This document shows, one piece after another, positions 1 through 10,919 of a stretch of DNA of 30,836 nt. The notes below the pieces were generated by a model. The model saw nothing but the letters and a program-made list of their open reading frames with translations, was not told the origin of the DNA and did no database searches. Position 1 is the stretch's first letter. Each line of letters begins with the position of its first letter. Source of the DNA: Azolla pinnata (taxonomy: Eukaryota; Streptophyta; Polypodiopsida; Salviniales; Salviniaceae); contig JBBBWG010000870.1 of NCBI GenBank assembly GCA_037176905.1, positions 1 through 30,836 of the forward strand, given 5' to 3'. The position numbers were made by a program, and so were the translations under genes.

Positions 1-77
1 CCCTAAACCCTAAACCCTAAACCCTAAACCCTAAACCCTAAACCCTAAACCCTAAACCCTAAACCCTAAACCCTATA
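1..77 (+). repeat. Telomeric repeat array, (CCCTAAA)10
   Basis: Ten perfect head-to-tail CCCTAAA units cover 1-70, followed by one degenerate unit (CCCTATA). This is the C-rich strand of the plant TTTAGGG telomere, so the left edge is a chromosome terminus with the chromosome interior to the right. Only 70 bp of array is present, so the real telomere is probably much longer and was truncated in assembly. Confidence 0.97.
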
Positions 78-1244
78 CCTACCATCGTCCAAACCATCAC
101 CGCCGTCTTTTGTATCGCGACCAATCCACCCGACCCCCACTTCACCAACAAGGTTTCCCCCTATGACCTGTATGTGTCCCCGGTCCTTTTCGTTTCCTTC
201 GACGTTTAACAGTCGCAGTAAGTCAGTAGCACGAAGTCGGTAGCACGAAGTCGGTAGCTGGAAGTCTGTAGCAGCATGCTCACGTGTCGAAGCTTGATTC
301 GGCATGCTCTATGAGACACGAAGACTGCTAGGCCCTCCGTCCATCCTCTCCGGTCCTCTCGTCGCTCGACCCCATGCCTGCCTAGCTTGTCTGGTCTCTC
401 GCCGGGAAAGTTCATCCTCCCATGCGCAATAATGTAGATTTTTAAGCCTTTCGAGAAAACGTTCCCGTGTTTGTCCATTCTCGAGGTGAGTGTTGTGAGT
501 TTGATCGGAAGTATTTCGGCGTTTAGGAGACGTTATTACTATGTCTCTCTTCTTACCTATCTTGCCACGGTTACCCCGTGTTGCAACTTGGCCTCTCTGC
601 TGTTCGTCGCATAACCTTCTCATTCCCCGAAATATCCAAGCTTCCGGATCGACCAGCTTTTGCAACATGTCATCTCCGACGCAATGTATATCCAAACCAA
701 TGCTGCTCCGAGATGGCTGGCCACATGTATAACTTTAGCTTTAGCTGTCTTACTGGAAAGGTTATTATTATTTTTTTCTTTTTTCTGAGGCATCTTAGAT
801 AGAAAGGTACCACTCTGTATGTGTCTTCTGAGACCTGGTCAAGGCCAAAATCTTGCCGATGCATTTACACGAGGAGCTCAATCGACCTAAGTCTGCATTC
901 TAGCACTCCTCAACAGATCAACGACGTCGATGGAATCTTAGGTCCTCATCTGACTCAACAATTGCCTTCCCTTTTCTTGAAACAGCTACCCAAGTCGGAC
1001 CTTGCGCCTATCTCTATAGGTTGGTTGGTTTTTTCAGATCCCATCACTCCAGGCGGCTCAGTCGAGAATACACTATCAAAATTACATACTAAAAGAGGGT
1101 CAAGTTCGTGAAAACTTCACTCTCTACCAGAACCTCTCCGTTCAAAATCTCGTAACGGCGTGAAAATCCCATTTTTGGAGGAGCATAATTCCAGATCAAA
1201 GCAGAATTGTCCCCAGTAAAATACTTTTGTTGAGTGCCTCTTTG
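78..1244. other. Subtelomeric segment without a recognisable gene
   Basis: The open frames here are short and overlap on both strands; the longest is a 128-codon frame on the minus strand at 309-695. None shows a family motif I recognise, and none has convincing splice signals joining it to a neighbour. A 14-bp tandem repeat lies at 226-274. The segment may hold decayed retroelement or subtelomeric repeat sequence, but nothing in it proves that. Confidence 0.5.
226..274. repeat. 14-bp subtelomeric tandem repeat, about 3.5 copies
   Basis: The unit GTAGCACGAAGTCG occurs at 226-239 and 240-253. A diverged third copy lies at 254-267 (GTAGCTGGAAGTCT) and a partial fourth follows. It is about 150 bp from the telomere. 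Confidence 0.8.
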
Positions 1245-1258
1245 CAGTGAACTGTAGA

Positions 1259-1411
1259 AAAGTTCAGTTCAGTTCAGTTCAGTTCAGTTCAATTCAGTTC
1301 AATTCAATTGAGGAAATTTTTTGGGGAAGACAGAAACAGAGACCGAAGAAAACAGAGACCGAAGAAAACAGAGACACAGAAACGACGGAGACACAGAAAC
1401 AGAGACAGAGA
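1259..1411 (+). repeat. CAGTT pentanucleotide and purine-rich repeats in the ALMT leader
   Basis: About ten CAGTT/CAATT pentamers run from 1259 to about 1309. They are followed by imperfect repeats of CAGAGACCGAAGAAAA and ACAGAAAC type up to 1411. The tract ends about 33 bp before the ALMT start codon, so it is probably promoter-proximal or 5' UTR sequence. Confidence 0.8.
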
Positions 1412-1444
1412 GGTTCCATCGCTGACAGACAGACAAGACAGACG

Positions 1445-4400
1445 ATGGAGGCTCCCCGTGATTACGAGGCCGCTTCTCCTCTGTTGCCGTCTCCGGCAAT
1501 CCCTCGCAGCAGCACCAGCTATGGCAGCTTGGTGTGGGCGATGCTCACCAAAGACCCCTCCAAGACCATTCATTCCTTGAAGATGGCCCTCGCCCTGTCC
1601 CTCGTCCTCCTCTTGGTCCTCCTCAAGGCCCCTTACACTCTTTTTGGCACCCATGCTATCTGGGCCATCATGACCGTCATCGTCGTCTTCGAAGTCACCA
1701 TAGGTATTATAATTGCTCCTTGCATTTATGACAAGACGTCTGCATCTTCAGATTCCATACATCGATGCATGTGTATGTGGAGGTGCATTGCATCTCGTAT
1801 GTGTCAGTATCGGTGAATTACATGTTGCATATGCACGTGTATGTGTAGGTGCATTGCATTTCATATGTGTTGGTATAGGTGAATTGCATGTTGCATATGC
1901 ATGTGTATGTGTAGGTGCATTGCATTTCATATGCGTCGGTATAGGTGAATTGCATGTCGCATATGCATGCGTGTTACATGATGTGTATGCATGTGCATAG
2001 TGTAGGCATATTGCGTATTGCGGATGTGTATGTGTGTTTCTATGTGGTGTGTTGATATATACTGCATGTTGTGTCTGCATATTCATATGTTTCGGTGTAT
2101 TGCATATCGCTGATGTGTATGTTTTATGTTGATGTATGCATGCCTTATGTGTAGGAAAAGTACCCCACCACTTCCCAGTCTTTGTCATACATGTCTGTGT
2201 TTCATCTGCATGCTGAGAAAATTGATGAAAGGTCTCAGCTTGATGAAAGTATATGTAATGTAATTTTTTGTGTGCTTGGAGTAGGAGCTACATTGAGCAA
2301 GGGGTGCAACCGTGGTGCTGGAACTCTGCTCGCCGGGTTTCTTGCAGTCCTCATCGGTCAACTGGCCCACATGAGCGGGGGAATCAGTCATCCAATCATT
2401 GTTGGGGTGAGCACATTTCTTGTAGGTAGCACACTCATCCCCAACCTATCTAAGTCATATTCATCAATAGCATGTGCATATTTGTCGATGTACAGTGAAA
2501 ACAAACATTTAAGTCTTATATTCATGAAATTCTTCGCGATAATGCCTGCTAAATGCCGAAAAAAACAAAAGAACCCGTTGGTTGTTAACAGCCTGCAGCC
2601 CAATTTTCCCCAAGCTGAGGCTTCATCGAAGATTGACTAGAATCTTAGGCTGCTAGGTTTAGCAAGTATGGTTCTTGGACAGAAAGGGGAAAAAAAAACT
2701 AGGCAATGAAGCAGAGATACCTTGGACACACATCCTCTTTGTATACCTGCTTTTATTGAATATCATGAAATCATGAGTATCTAATGGAAGTCTGAAAGCA
2801 TCTGCTGCCTTTATGGTTGTGATGGTTCCCTAGAATATCCTAATGAGTATGCTCTTTCGTTCTTGTAACAGGTGCAACAATAACATTCGCCAAACTTTGG
2901 CCAACCATGAAATCTTATGAATATGGTTTCCGGACATTTTTAGTCACATTTACAATCATCATTGTGGCTGAATATCGACAAGGTGATCCACTGAGTATTG
3001 CTGTGAATAGGTTCCTTATTATCCTCCTTGGTGCAGCCATAGGTGTGAGCGTGAATATATTTGTTTTCCCGTTGTGGGCGGGCGAAGAATTGCATGGGTT
3101 CATCTCCAACAATTTTGACAGCTTAGCAGATTCTCTAGAAGGTTTGGCAGCTTCATAACAGTAAAAACTACTATTCTTTTTTCAGGATTGGTTCGCATTT
3201 ACTTATGTACTAACATATATGTAACAAGCACCTTAATATTGAAACATCTGCAATGCTACATGTAAAAGATAAAAAAGCCTTTTGTGCAGTTTGTGTGAGT
3301 GAATATCTTCGAGGTGCTGTGCTTGAAAGACTTCCTTCCAAAGTGATGCTTGGTTTAGTGGCCGATGATCCGGTTTACAAAGGCTACAGATTAGCTCTTA
3401 TTTCGGCAACAAAAGAAGAGTCCCTTGTAAGAGCCTTTGCCCAAAGTTCAAATTCTTGTACCAAATCTTGGTAATGAAGCAGTGGATATTTGGTCCACAC
3501 TGAATTCCTTAAACACTATAATAGGCAGGATTTGCCAGCTGGGAGCCTCCGCATGGACGATTCCGCATCCTGAAATACCCATGGTGCAATTACGTTAGGG
3601 TAGGAGGAATCCTACGACATTGTACCTATGCTGTTGTTGCGTTACATGGTTGTCTTCGCTCAGCTATACAGGTAAGATATAATTAAGGTTTTTCAAGTTT
3701 ATGCTCTTTGTGCCATTGGCTGGTTTTTACTAATTTAAACACGTCAATTCTAGCATATCATGATCAGAATCCTCACACATTGCCTCATGGGAACTGCAAG
3801 ATTAAGAATGTACTAATGTCAAGATATGGAATTGAAATGTTTTGAACACATTTTGGTGTAGTACTAATCTCTAGATATGGAATGCTTGGCACTTTGAAAT
3901 GCGTTAACACATGTTTGTATATTCATTTTTTTTGCAATCTGGATTTGGGGCATTCCCAAGTTCTCTAGTGTTATTGTGGTTAACCAATATCGGACAGGCC
4001 CCAACAGCTGTTCGCAAGTTATTTGAGGATGAGCTTCAACATGTGAGTAAAGAATGCGGCGAAGTCTTGAGAAAACTGGGTAATAACGTCCGCAACATGG
4101 AGAGGTGTGATCCAGTCACAATCTTGGATGGTGTCCGCAGTGCTGTCGGAAGCCTGCAACACAGCTTGTATTTGCATTCCTACTTGCTTGTCCATTCCGA
4201 ATCAGGAATCCTAGAGAAAAACAAGTCAGAGCAGGTACCTGTCAGAGTGATACAGGAGAGGGTGAATGGAGATGGAAATCCTGTCAGCCCTTTCTTTCAA
4301 CCTGATATCCTGGTAAACGATCCTTCGCTTCGAATGTATAGAAGGCTGTATTCTTGCCCACCTGTACCATCAGATACCCTAGATGTATCAAAAGACCCCG

Positions 4401-4585
4401 GGTTCCAGCAGCGAGTGAGAGTGCTAGAGAGTGCAAGTGCATTATCATTGGGAACTTTTGCCACACTGTTAGTGGAGGTGGCGTTTCGACTCGAGTATCT
4501 TGTTGAAGCCGTGGTAGAGCTAGCTGAACTTGCTAATTTCAAAGAAGCAAAGGACGAGCTTGCAGAGGTGAAAGTAGCTAAATAG
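1445..4585 (+). CDS. ALMT: Aluminum-activated malate transporter (ALMT) family anion channel
   Basis: Exons: 1445-1703, 2285-2425, 2872-3141, 3290-3426, 3525-3671 and 3998-4585, all GT-AG. Together they give 1542 nt and 513 aa, a normal ALMT length. Hydrophobic membrane segments fill roughly residues 46-200, for example LALSLVLLLVLLKAPY, VIGQ-type helix 3 and FLIILLGAAIGVSVNIFVF. Family signatures are GATLSKGCNRG after exon 1, ISHPIIVG, EYRQGDPL and WEPPHGRF (from residue 275), which contains the conserved WEP motif. The soluble C-terminal half is alpha-helical and ends with the typical ASALSLGTFATLLVE segment. ALMTs are plant channels for malate and other anions in the plasma membrane or tonoplast; which membrane and anion apply here cannot be read from sequence. 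The ATG at 1445 is preferred because it begins the family-like N-terminus; an upstream in-frame GTG/ATG only extends into repeats. The acceptor at 3523-3524 is chosen because it alone keeps phase. This is the gene nearest the telomere. Confidence 0.95.
1771..1968 (+). repeat. 66-bp minisatellite, three copies, in ALMT intron 1
   Basis: Copies begin at 1771, 1837 and 1903, each with GTGTATGTG then AGGTGCATTGCAT, a CATATG core and a GGTGAATTGCATGT-like segment. A degenerate continuation runs to about 2140. The 66-bp period is a multiple of three, so the array reads as a spurious repetitive peptide on both strands. It lies wholly within the intron at 1704-2284. Confidence 0.9.
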
Positions 4586-5621
4586 AAGTGAGTCAGTTAG
4601 CATTTCAAAGGGGAGGCATGGCTTTATTGTATAATGACAACATAGGTTCACTGTCGATTTTGATGTAAAAATCAGTGGAGCTTCTTGGAGGAGGGTTTTG
4701 TTTATTTGAAGATCTTATCCATTGAACCAGACTCGGACATTAGACTAAAAAAGTAGTTTTTCCACAGTTGAACTCAGAAACGTTTCAGAAAGGAGAGTTT
4801 TTTTGGGGCAGAACTCATCGGCGGCCTTAAAACATGTATATACATCCACTGTAGGTTGGGGCATTTAGTGGGTTTCTAATTTTTTGTATATATATATGTA
4901 TATTCTTCATCACAGGTTTCCTTTTTGGGCACTTGCTGCTGAATATGTCTCCCAATTTAAACATCCAGCTGGATTTTTAATGGAAAGCATGAGCTATGTA
5001 TGGCCTTGATCATTTGGAATACTGTAGGTTTACCAAATATGCAACATACTACTGCCTGTGGAAGGTTTTCCAGAATTCTTATAATCAAAATGTGCATCAA
5101 ACAGTGAGCATTAGGATGCCAATCCAGTGGTAATGGCTACAATTAGAAATTTGCCTCTTTAATCATGAGTATGTTCAATTAGTCAACAAAGACTCTCATT
5201 TATTGTCTGGCATCCGGTATTAGTAAAAACCTTGCAGCAATCACTCTGTTGGTGTTGGATACATAAACTGTATTATACAATCTGATGAGATCATGAACTG
5301 GATCAACAGGGTGTTGAATACATAAACTGTATTATACAATCTGATGAGATCATGAACTGGATCAACAGGGCCGTTTCTTTTCCTAAACTATTTTAGACTT
5401 TGATTATGTCAATGGTGATCCATGAAATCCTTTTATTTCTGTGTTTCTGGTAACTTGGTAGGTATTCTTGATTAGAACTGATGATGTCTCATTGAAAACA
5501 CTGTAAATCATCTGATTACCTCTGATCAAGGGTAAAAGCCCGATTCTCTATTACAGGTGCTTGGGCGCTGACATAAAGGGGAAGGATCGGGATATGGTAG
5601 CTGAAGTGTTCAGTCATCTCA
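4586..5621. other. Convergent intergenic region and 3' UTRs of ALMT and the DUF1218 gene
   Basis: The region lies between two converging stop codons and has no supported coding sequence. It should contain both 3' UTRs. The only structured feature seen is a perfect-to-near-perfect 59-bp tandem duplication at 5252-5369. Confidence 0.6.
5252..5369. repeat. 59-bp tandem duplication
   Basis: Copy 1 (5252-5310) and copy 2 (5311-5369) match almost perfectly, differing at one base near the start (GTTGGATAC versus GTTGAATAC). Such low divergence points to a recent slippage or unequal-exchange event. Confidence 0.93.
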
Positions 5622-7442
5622 TCAGCAAGTTGGGTCATATCGCTTTGGGAGCTCTAATCCAGCCACGTAAGCTACCGGATGCGAGGTATGCCAGGCCCTA
5701 GTGCTGTATTCTGGATTGAAACAGAATGCGGGGAGCATGTGGGCATTCACACAAGGAACAGTAGCAGAGCCTTCAAGAAGAAGATCAGGAGTGTTCATCG
5801 AGGCGATCAATCGATAGTAGATTATGCTGAGAATGCAGGTCAGTATGCTCAATGCCGCCCCGGCTCCCAACACTCCTGGCTTGATCACATAGCATGTGTG
5901 AACCATCCCCTGCCCATAGATTTGTAGGTGCCCATTTATTGTAGCCCCTTCTAGGAGAAGGAACATGGCATTCGCAAAGCTTATCCTGGAAGTATTCAAC
6001 ATGCTCATGGTTAGGCTACAATCAGGCCAGAATTGGGCAGAATCGGGTGGCAATCATATGCTATAATCATCATAATTAGGCCATTGTTAGACCATAATTA
6101 TGTCAACATGCTCCTGGTTAGGTTTCAATTATGATTAGACCATAATTATGTCGACATGCTCATGGTTAGGCTATAATCAGGCCAGAATCAGTGCAGAATC
6201 GGCCTACAATCACTCTATATATATAATCACCATAATTTGGCCATCGTTAGATCATAATTATGTCATATATACACCTTAATGAACCCATCAATAGTCCTTA
6301 ATTGGATCATGATGGCAACACCCATAGAAAGCATCACCATTAGACCATAAGTACATCATATGTACACCATAATTAGACCAAAATTAAGCCATCAGTAGGC
6401 CTTAACTAGACCATAATTGGACCGTAATGCTTTGCCAAAAAGATGATGGCAATACCCACAGGAAACTTCACCATTAGACCATAATTACATCGTTTGTATG
6501 CGATGATTAGACCATAATTAACCTATAAGCGGGTCGTAATTAGACCATAATTACATAATATGTACACTCATAATTAGACCATAATGAACGCATCAATAGG
6601 CCGTAATTAGACCATGATGGCAGAAAATTAGACCATAATTACATCATATGTACACTATAATTAGGCCATGATTAATCCATCCGTAGGCCTTAACTAGACC
6701 ATAATTAACCCATCAGTAGGCCTTAATTAGACCAAGATGGCAGAAATTTAGACCATAGTTGGACCATAGAAAACATCATATACAAGCAAAAGCACATTCT
6801 CATGAATGCTGCTAGCCTACTTTTAGAGAGTGCTGAATCTGATCGAGTTTTATGATAATGTGTGTACCAGGAGAGTAGGAAACATAGGAGAGGGGTGGCA
6901 ATCTTGTTCTTGCTGGTGGTGGTGACGTAGATGCAGCTGCTGCGGTGGTGGGCACATCCAACTGCACATGATGATACGGTGGCGATGAGCTGAGAAAGGA
7001 GGAGGGAAGAGGCGGCGAGGATGGCCATGAGCCATGGAATGCCCCCTGCCGGGTAGAAACAATCATCTCCAGCCACCATCACCACATCATCGGCCTGCAG
7101 GTTAGAGTCGGAAAGCTTCGATTGCGGTTCATGAACTCTGGCCGTTCGATTAGAATGATCGAAAGAGGAATTACCTCAACACGCTTCATTAATTAATTCA
7201 GCTACGATGCCGAATCATTTAGATGGTGGGATCGTGATCACATCAGAAGGGGAAATTTACCTCGACGTGCTTCATTTGATTGAGCTACAACGCGGAAGAT
7301 GGCAGGTTCATCGTGATCAGATCAGAAGGGAAATTAGATTTACCTTGACATGCTTCAATTCAGCCGCAATGCCAAAGATGGCGGCGAGCACGCCAAAGAA
7401 TCCGATGCAAAGGCAGGTGATGAATTCATGAGGCACAAACAT
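5622..7442 (-). CDS. DUF1218 family four-helix membrane protein (MWL/VCC-DEAL type)
   Basis: Exons on the minus strand: 7442-7344, 7094-6868 and 5985-5622, all GT-AG. They join to 690 nt and 229 aa. The DUF1218 layout is clear: a first helix at about residues 6-27 (ITCLCIGFFGVLAAIFGIAAE); a C-F-Y-P motif (Cys45) before helix 2 (about 54-76); a Lys-rich loop leading into helix 3 (LLCFLLSWISF, about 99-119); and a second conserved Cys (140) before helix 4 (GVLGAGAALSILTCILSIIYY). The C-terminal tail of about 60 residues has no recognised motif. In Arabidopsis the family includes MODIFYING WALL LIGNIN and VCC/DEAL proteins, which act at the ER/endomembrane in wall lignification and vein or leaf development; a similar role here is inference. 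The start ATG at 7442 is the first in its open frame and directly precedes helix 1. Both introns are filled with repeats. Confidence 0.9.
5999..6775. repeat. Degenerate TTAGACCATAATTA repeat array in DUF1218 intron 2
   Basis: At least a dozen copies of a core close to ATTAGACCATAATTA occur, for example near 6088, 6134, 6341, 6475, 6506, 6538, 6573, 6628, 6695 and 6748. Spacers contain CATCATATGTACAC and CATCAGTAGGCCTTAA. A longer direct duplication of about 105 bp pairs 5999-6103 with 6154-6267. The array fills nearly all of the intron at 5986-6867. Confidence 0.88.
7145..7381 (-). repeat. Three tandem copies of the exon 1 end and splice donor of the DUF1218 gene
   Basis: On the minus strand each copy begins CCATCT and runs through a GTAGCTGAAT-like stretch and GAAGC(A/G)(T/C)GT to an AG|GTAA donor. 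It then continues through a CTTCTGAT..GATCACGAT-like tail that is weaker in the third copy. The true exon end is 7344. Equivalent donor positions in the copies are 7261 and 7175, a period of 83-86 bp. Only the first donor keeps the frame; read-through meets a stop within about nine codons. Confidence 0.82.
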
Positions 7443-9538
7443 GTGGGCAGCTAAACGGGAGGGGCAAATCCTACGATTTCAGCTATGGTTCGATCTTAAA
7501 CACTGATGTACTTCATTACTTCTAATTCCAGGGGGTTGAGGCTATCTGAATTCAGTACTAAGGTACCATAAGAAGAAAACAGTGCTAGGGTAGAAAGTTT
7601 TGGAGGGGATTAGGGTTCAGTCTTTTAGGGTTAAGTATAGGGTAAAGCTGTTCCCATCTTAAAGTTAAAGAAATTGATGATGATGGTGGTGGTGGTGGTG
7701 GTGAGCATCATCATTGTGTGTTTGTTCTGTGGACCTGAATTCATTCATCAGCATCACTGCAACCAAGTTCATTTGTCTTGTTGTGTTTGCTTCATCGCCT
7801 CCATGCAGTTCTGCAACTGCACAATGGGCCAGCTCCCGAATTTGGCATCAGGGATCCGATTCTAAAAGCATTGCTCATATCCCAAACTATGAGGACATCT
7901 TCAGTGTTGTTGAAAGAAAGAAAATGATCCGCATCTCTGAAGTATCGATTGCGCTGTGTACATAAACTGTGCAAACACCCATTCTCTTGGCGTTCGAATG
8001 CGCCAAATCGATTGAGTAATGAGACATTGTATGAAACGATGAGCGCTATAATTGTCTGATCAATTGTCCCCTTGTTAATTAATGTCTCTTTAGACCCAAC
8101 CCCAAAGGCAAATTTGTAATTGGATATTTATCCTTGGCCGTTGAAGATGTATAACTATATCCCAAGGTCTACTGCATATCTTCCCTTCTTGTTTAGCCTT
8201 TGATTTTATCCATTGCAAGGTTCATATTTACTAAACCAGTCGAGCAATCAATCAAGAGCCATTGTTCAATTTCTATGCGTTAAGAACTTAGATCAACTGT
8301 ATAATTTGTAGACATCATTAAGCAACCCATAATCATAGATAATATAAAATTGATTTTACAGAAGTTCTTAAGAAAAGCTCATTGCTTTCCACTGTCCAAA
8401 CAAAACCTTTGGTCAAGGCAGAATCTAGGCAATTCTCTCAAGCATGGCTTCTCAGAGGTTCTCCTGCACCAGGAAGCCAGCGTTAAATGCCCAACCAATG
8501 TCACACCAACCTTAATGTTTACACTGCAACATTGTCAACGTTACCCATGACTCTTGCAGCATTTCAACAGTCGGAAACCGATGCAACTGATAAATAATAT
8601 GGATGTGCTTTCCTCAAAGCATTCTTCTACGACTGATATCTTATGGTATTAATGGAATGGTTCAATGCGCTTCAGCCAAATACCTGAGAATACTAAAGAT
8701 ATGTTCTCAGAATGTTGGAAGGCTTGCATGAACAACATTCAATCTGCCTTAGAGCATGCCCACAAATCATGTCCTTGCAGTTCCTTTCTCCACAAAGAAA
8801 AGAAAGACAAATAGTGCATGTGGATTGAGCATGCCAATACAAACCATTATATGCTCATAAAACCGGTCATGCTAGTTGGAGTAGGTAAACAAATTCCATT
8901 AGGAAACAGAAATCATGAACTCCAAATATTCAACCAAAACGACTCATAAAAGAAATGCAGTTGAAGTTGTCGAATATCGCCTTCTCATTCCAGACATTAT
9001 TAATCACTGCATGCACAAGATATTGCTATATTTCTCAGCAAGCCTACAACTTGAACTTGGTAATATATTTCCAAACCTCTTTTGCAGAATTTAGTGCCAT
9101 ATCTTGCCAAAAAAATGGGGTGCCAAAAAAGTCTTACAGGCGAGGCCATAGAAGCTACAGTTTACCATCATATTAATCAGCTCTGAGGATCTTCTGGTCA
9201 ATGCTTCTCACAACCACCAATACAGGTGAGCTACGCTGATTTCTTTGTAATGATCATAACCCACCAACTTACAAAAATAAGACATTGTTGCCTATATTTC
9301 ATATTGAGCCATGTCTGAGGAGAAGAATTTACATCTCACACGCACACTACACTTGGTGTGTTGATGTTTGTTTGTTAAAAACGAGGAACATGCGCCAAAC
9401 GCCATTATAACTGACTTGTTTCTAGAGCTTTTCTACATGATTATACTGTTTCTAAGATTGCATTAGCTTTTGATGAGGTTAGCAAATCGCACCCAAAAAA
9501 GAAAAAGCATCTCACAAAAGCAACGGAAGAAAACTGAG
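7443..9538. other. Intergenic region between two minus-strand genes; no gene recognised
   Basis: The left part should hold the promoter and 5' UTR of the DUF1218 gene, and the right part the 3' UTR of the Derlin gene. A GAT/GGT microsatellite lies at 7673-7703 and scattered TTAGGGTT motifs at about 7609-7634. The short frames found in both strands (all under 90 codons) have no recognisable family motif. Confidence 0.5.
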
Positions 9539-10919
9539 TTAAAAAGCTCTTTGAACCTCTTGTGCGCCTGGGGCGGCAGGGTTTGCATTAGCAGGTCTTG
9601 AGACCACAACCATATCGTCGGGGAAAAGAACTTTAACAAAAGCAGGGGTCTTCAATAGCCGGCGACCTGTCATGAGAGGATACACATCCTCAAGGAAGTA
9701 GTAGGCATGGCCTGCAGACATACCCTGAAATCCGAAATTTACCACTCAAATGTATTAGCATGTTCAACATCAATCAAAGAGTCAAGAGATATCAGATTTT
9801 ATCCAAGTACCAGGAGATCCACCCAAGGACTGCTCCCGACAATGATAGAAAATCCAAGCAATACCTGAGAAAAATAAGAAGAATCAGGATCGGAAGAGAG
9901 ATGAGGAGGATAGTAGATTCCGATTAGCAAGTGTTTTGTTATTTCAGAACACCAAACCAAAACAGCAATGGAGATAATTACCCATGGCAAGTATGGTGCA
10001 GTGAAGGTAAAGAGGCCAAGGAAACTCATGTGAACATGTGGATTACGCTTACTCCAAACATACACCTGAAAGGATAGAAAAGAATACATGCACCATAGAT
10101 GAGAATGCATAGATTCAAACGCTGTTTGATGACAATTCATAGATTGTTAACACTATCAATAACAACTCGTTTAACTTAAAGGGCTCCATTGCAAAATTGA
10201 GACCCCTTACCATCATGAAGGTCAGAGAATTACTGAGGAATAAGATCTTTGCTAGGGACTCTGACACCAACTGGAACATGCCTCCCAGAACAACAATGCC
10301 GGTCAACAGGCTGCCTCCAAAGAACAACATGTAGAAGAAATCTGCAGTTCGGCCCCTGAAAGAAGTCTCCTCCAGCAATTTGCAGTAGCGTGCCAAGAAG
10401 AACATGTGGAACATGAAATCCAAGTCTGGACATGATATCATATCGAGATCATAAGTCATGACTGACAATCTTGTCCCTTGTTTCTGAATATGGAATCATG
10501 TGCAAAAACGGCTACAAACCGACTAGTTGAGACGAACGAGAGAGTGGAATGGAGAGATGTGCGTACATACCTAGCTTTCCGAAATAGAAGAAATTCGTGA
10601 AAAGACGCCAGTATTGGAACTGCCGAATGACCTTGTCAGAATTGAGGTAGATGTGATATGGTGAGATGAGCTGCAGCAACATGGCAGAGAAGAGTGTGAG
10701 CAGATGACTCCAATGGCAGACGGATCGGATGATGATGAGCCCGTCGACACATATATGCACATCATATCGCACCGGGGCATATCAAACTTCGAAACGCGCA
10801 GACGGAGAGAGAAACCATACCTCGAGGGCACATCCTACTGTGGTTAGAACGGATAAGGTCAGGTAGGAGCGTGTGATGAGCGGCATCTGCTTGTACCAAT
10901 CTTCCACAATCTGTGCCAT
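9539..10919 (-). CDS. DER2: Derlin-2 type ER-associated degradation protein
   Basis: Exons on the minus strand: 10919-10821, 10670-10571, 10425-10211, 10065-9982, 9864-9811 and 9724-9539, all GT-AG. They give 738 nt and 245 aa, matching plant Derlin-2 (about 244 aa). Derlins are inactive rhomboid-fold proteins of the ER membrane that help retrotranslocate misfolded proteins to the cytosolic proteasome. Diagnostic features are the N-terminus MAQIVEDWYKQMPLITRSYL, the WR motif at residues 54-55, DLDFMFHMFFLARYC, FRGRTADFFYM, SNSLTFMMVYVWSK, HMSFLGLFTFTAPYLPW and the GMSAG form of GxxxG at 185-189. No SHP-type p97-binding box is visible in the C-terminal tail. The start is MAQ because the frame upstream lies in low-complexity leader, and its only upstream ATG (11210) falls in a probable 5' UTR intron. 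The assignment to Derlin-2 rather than Derlin-1 is by recalled similarity. Confidence 0.96.

Noticed and set aside
309..695. 128-codon minus-strand subtelomeric frame
   Set aside because: It has an Arg/Gly-rich composition and no motif. I considered a retroelement fragment but saw no reverse transcriptase, integrase or RNase H signature.
1748..2188. 146-codon minus-strand repetitive frame
   Set aside because: It is the complement of the 66-bp minisatellite in ALMT intron 1; the repeat period is divisible by three, so it stays open by chance.
5557..5921. Plus-strand frames at the 3' part of the DUF1218 gene
   Set aside because: They are shadows of the minus-strand exon 3 and its 3' UTR. The minus-strand reading has clear DUF1218 motifs and proper splice sites.
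8350..9176. Possible decayed gene (PPR-like or organellar fragment) in the intergenic region
   Set aside because: A few phrases looked suggestive in translation, but stops occur in all frames and no repeated 35-residue pattern could be established.
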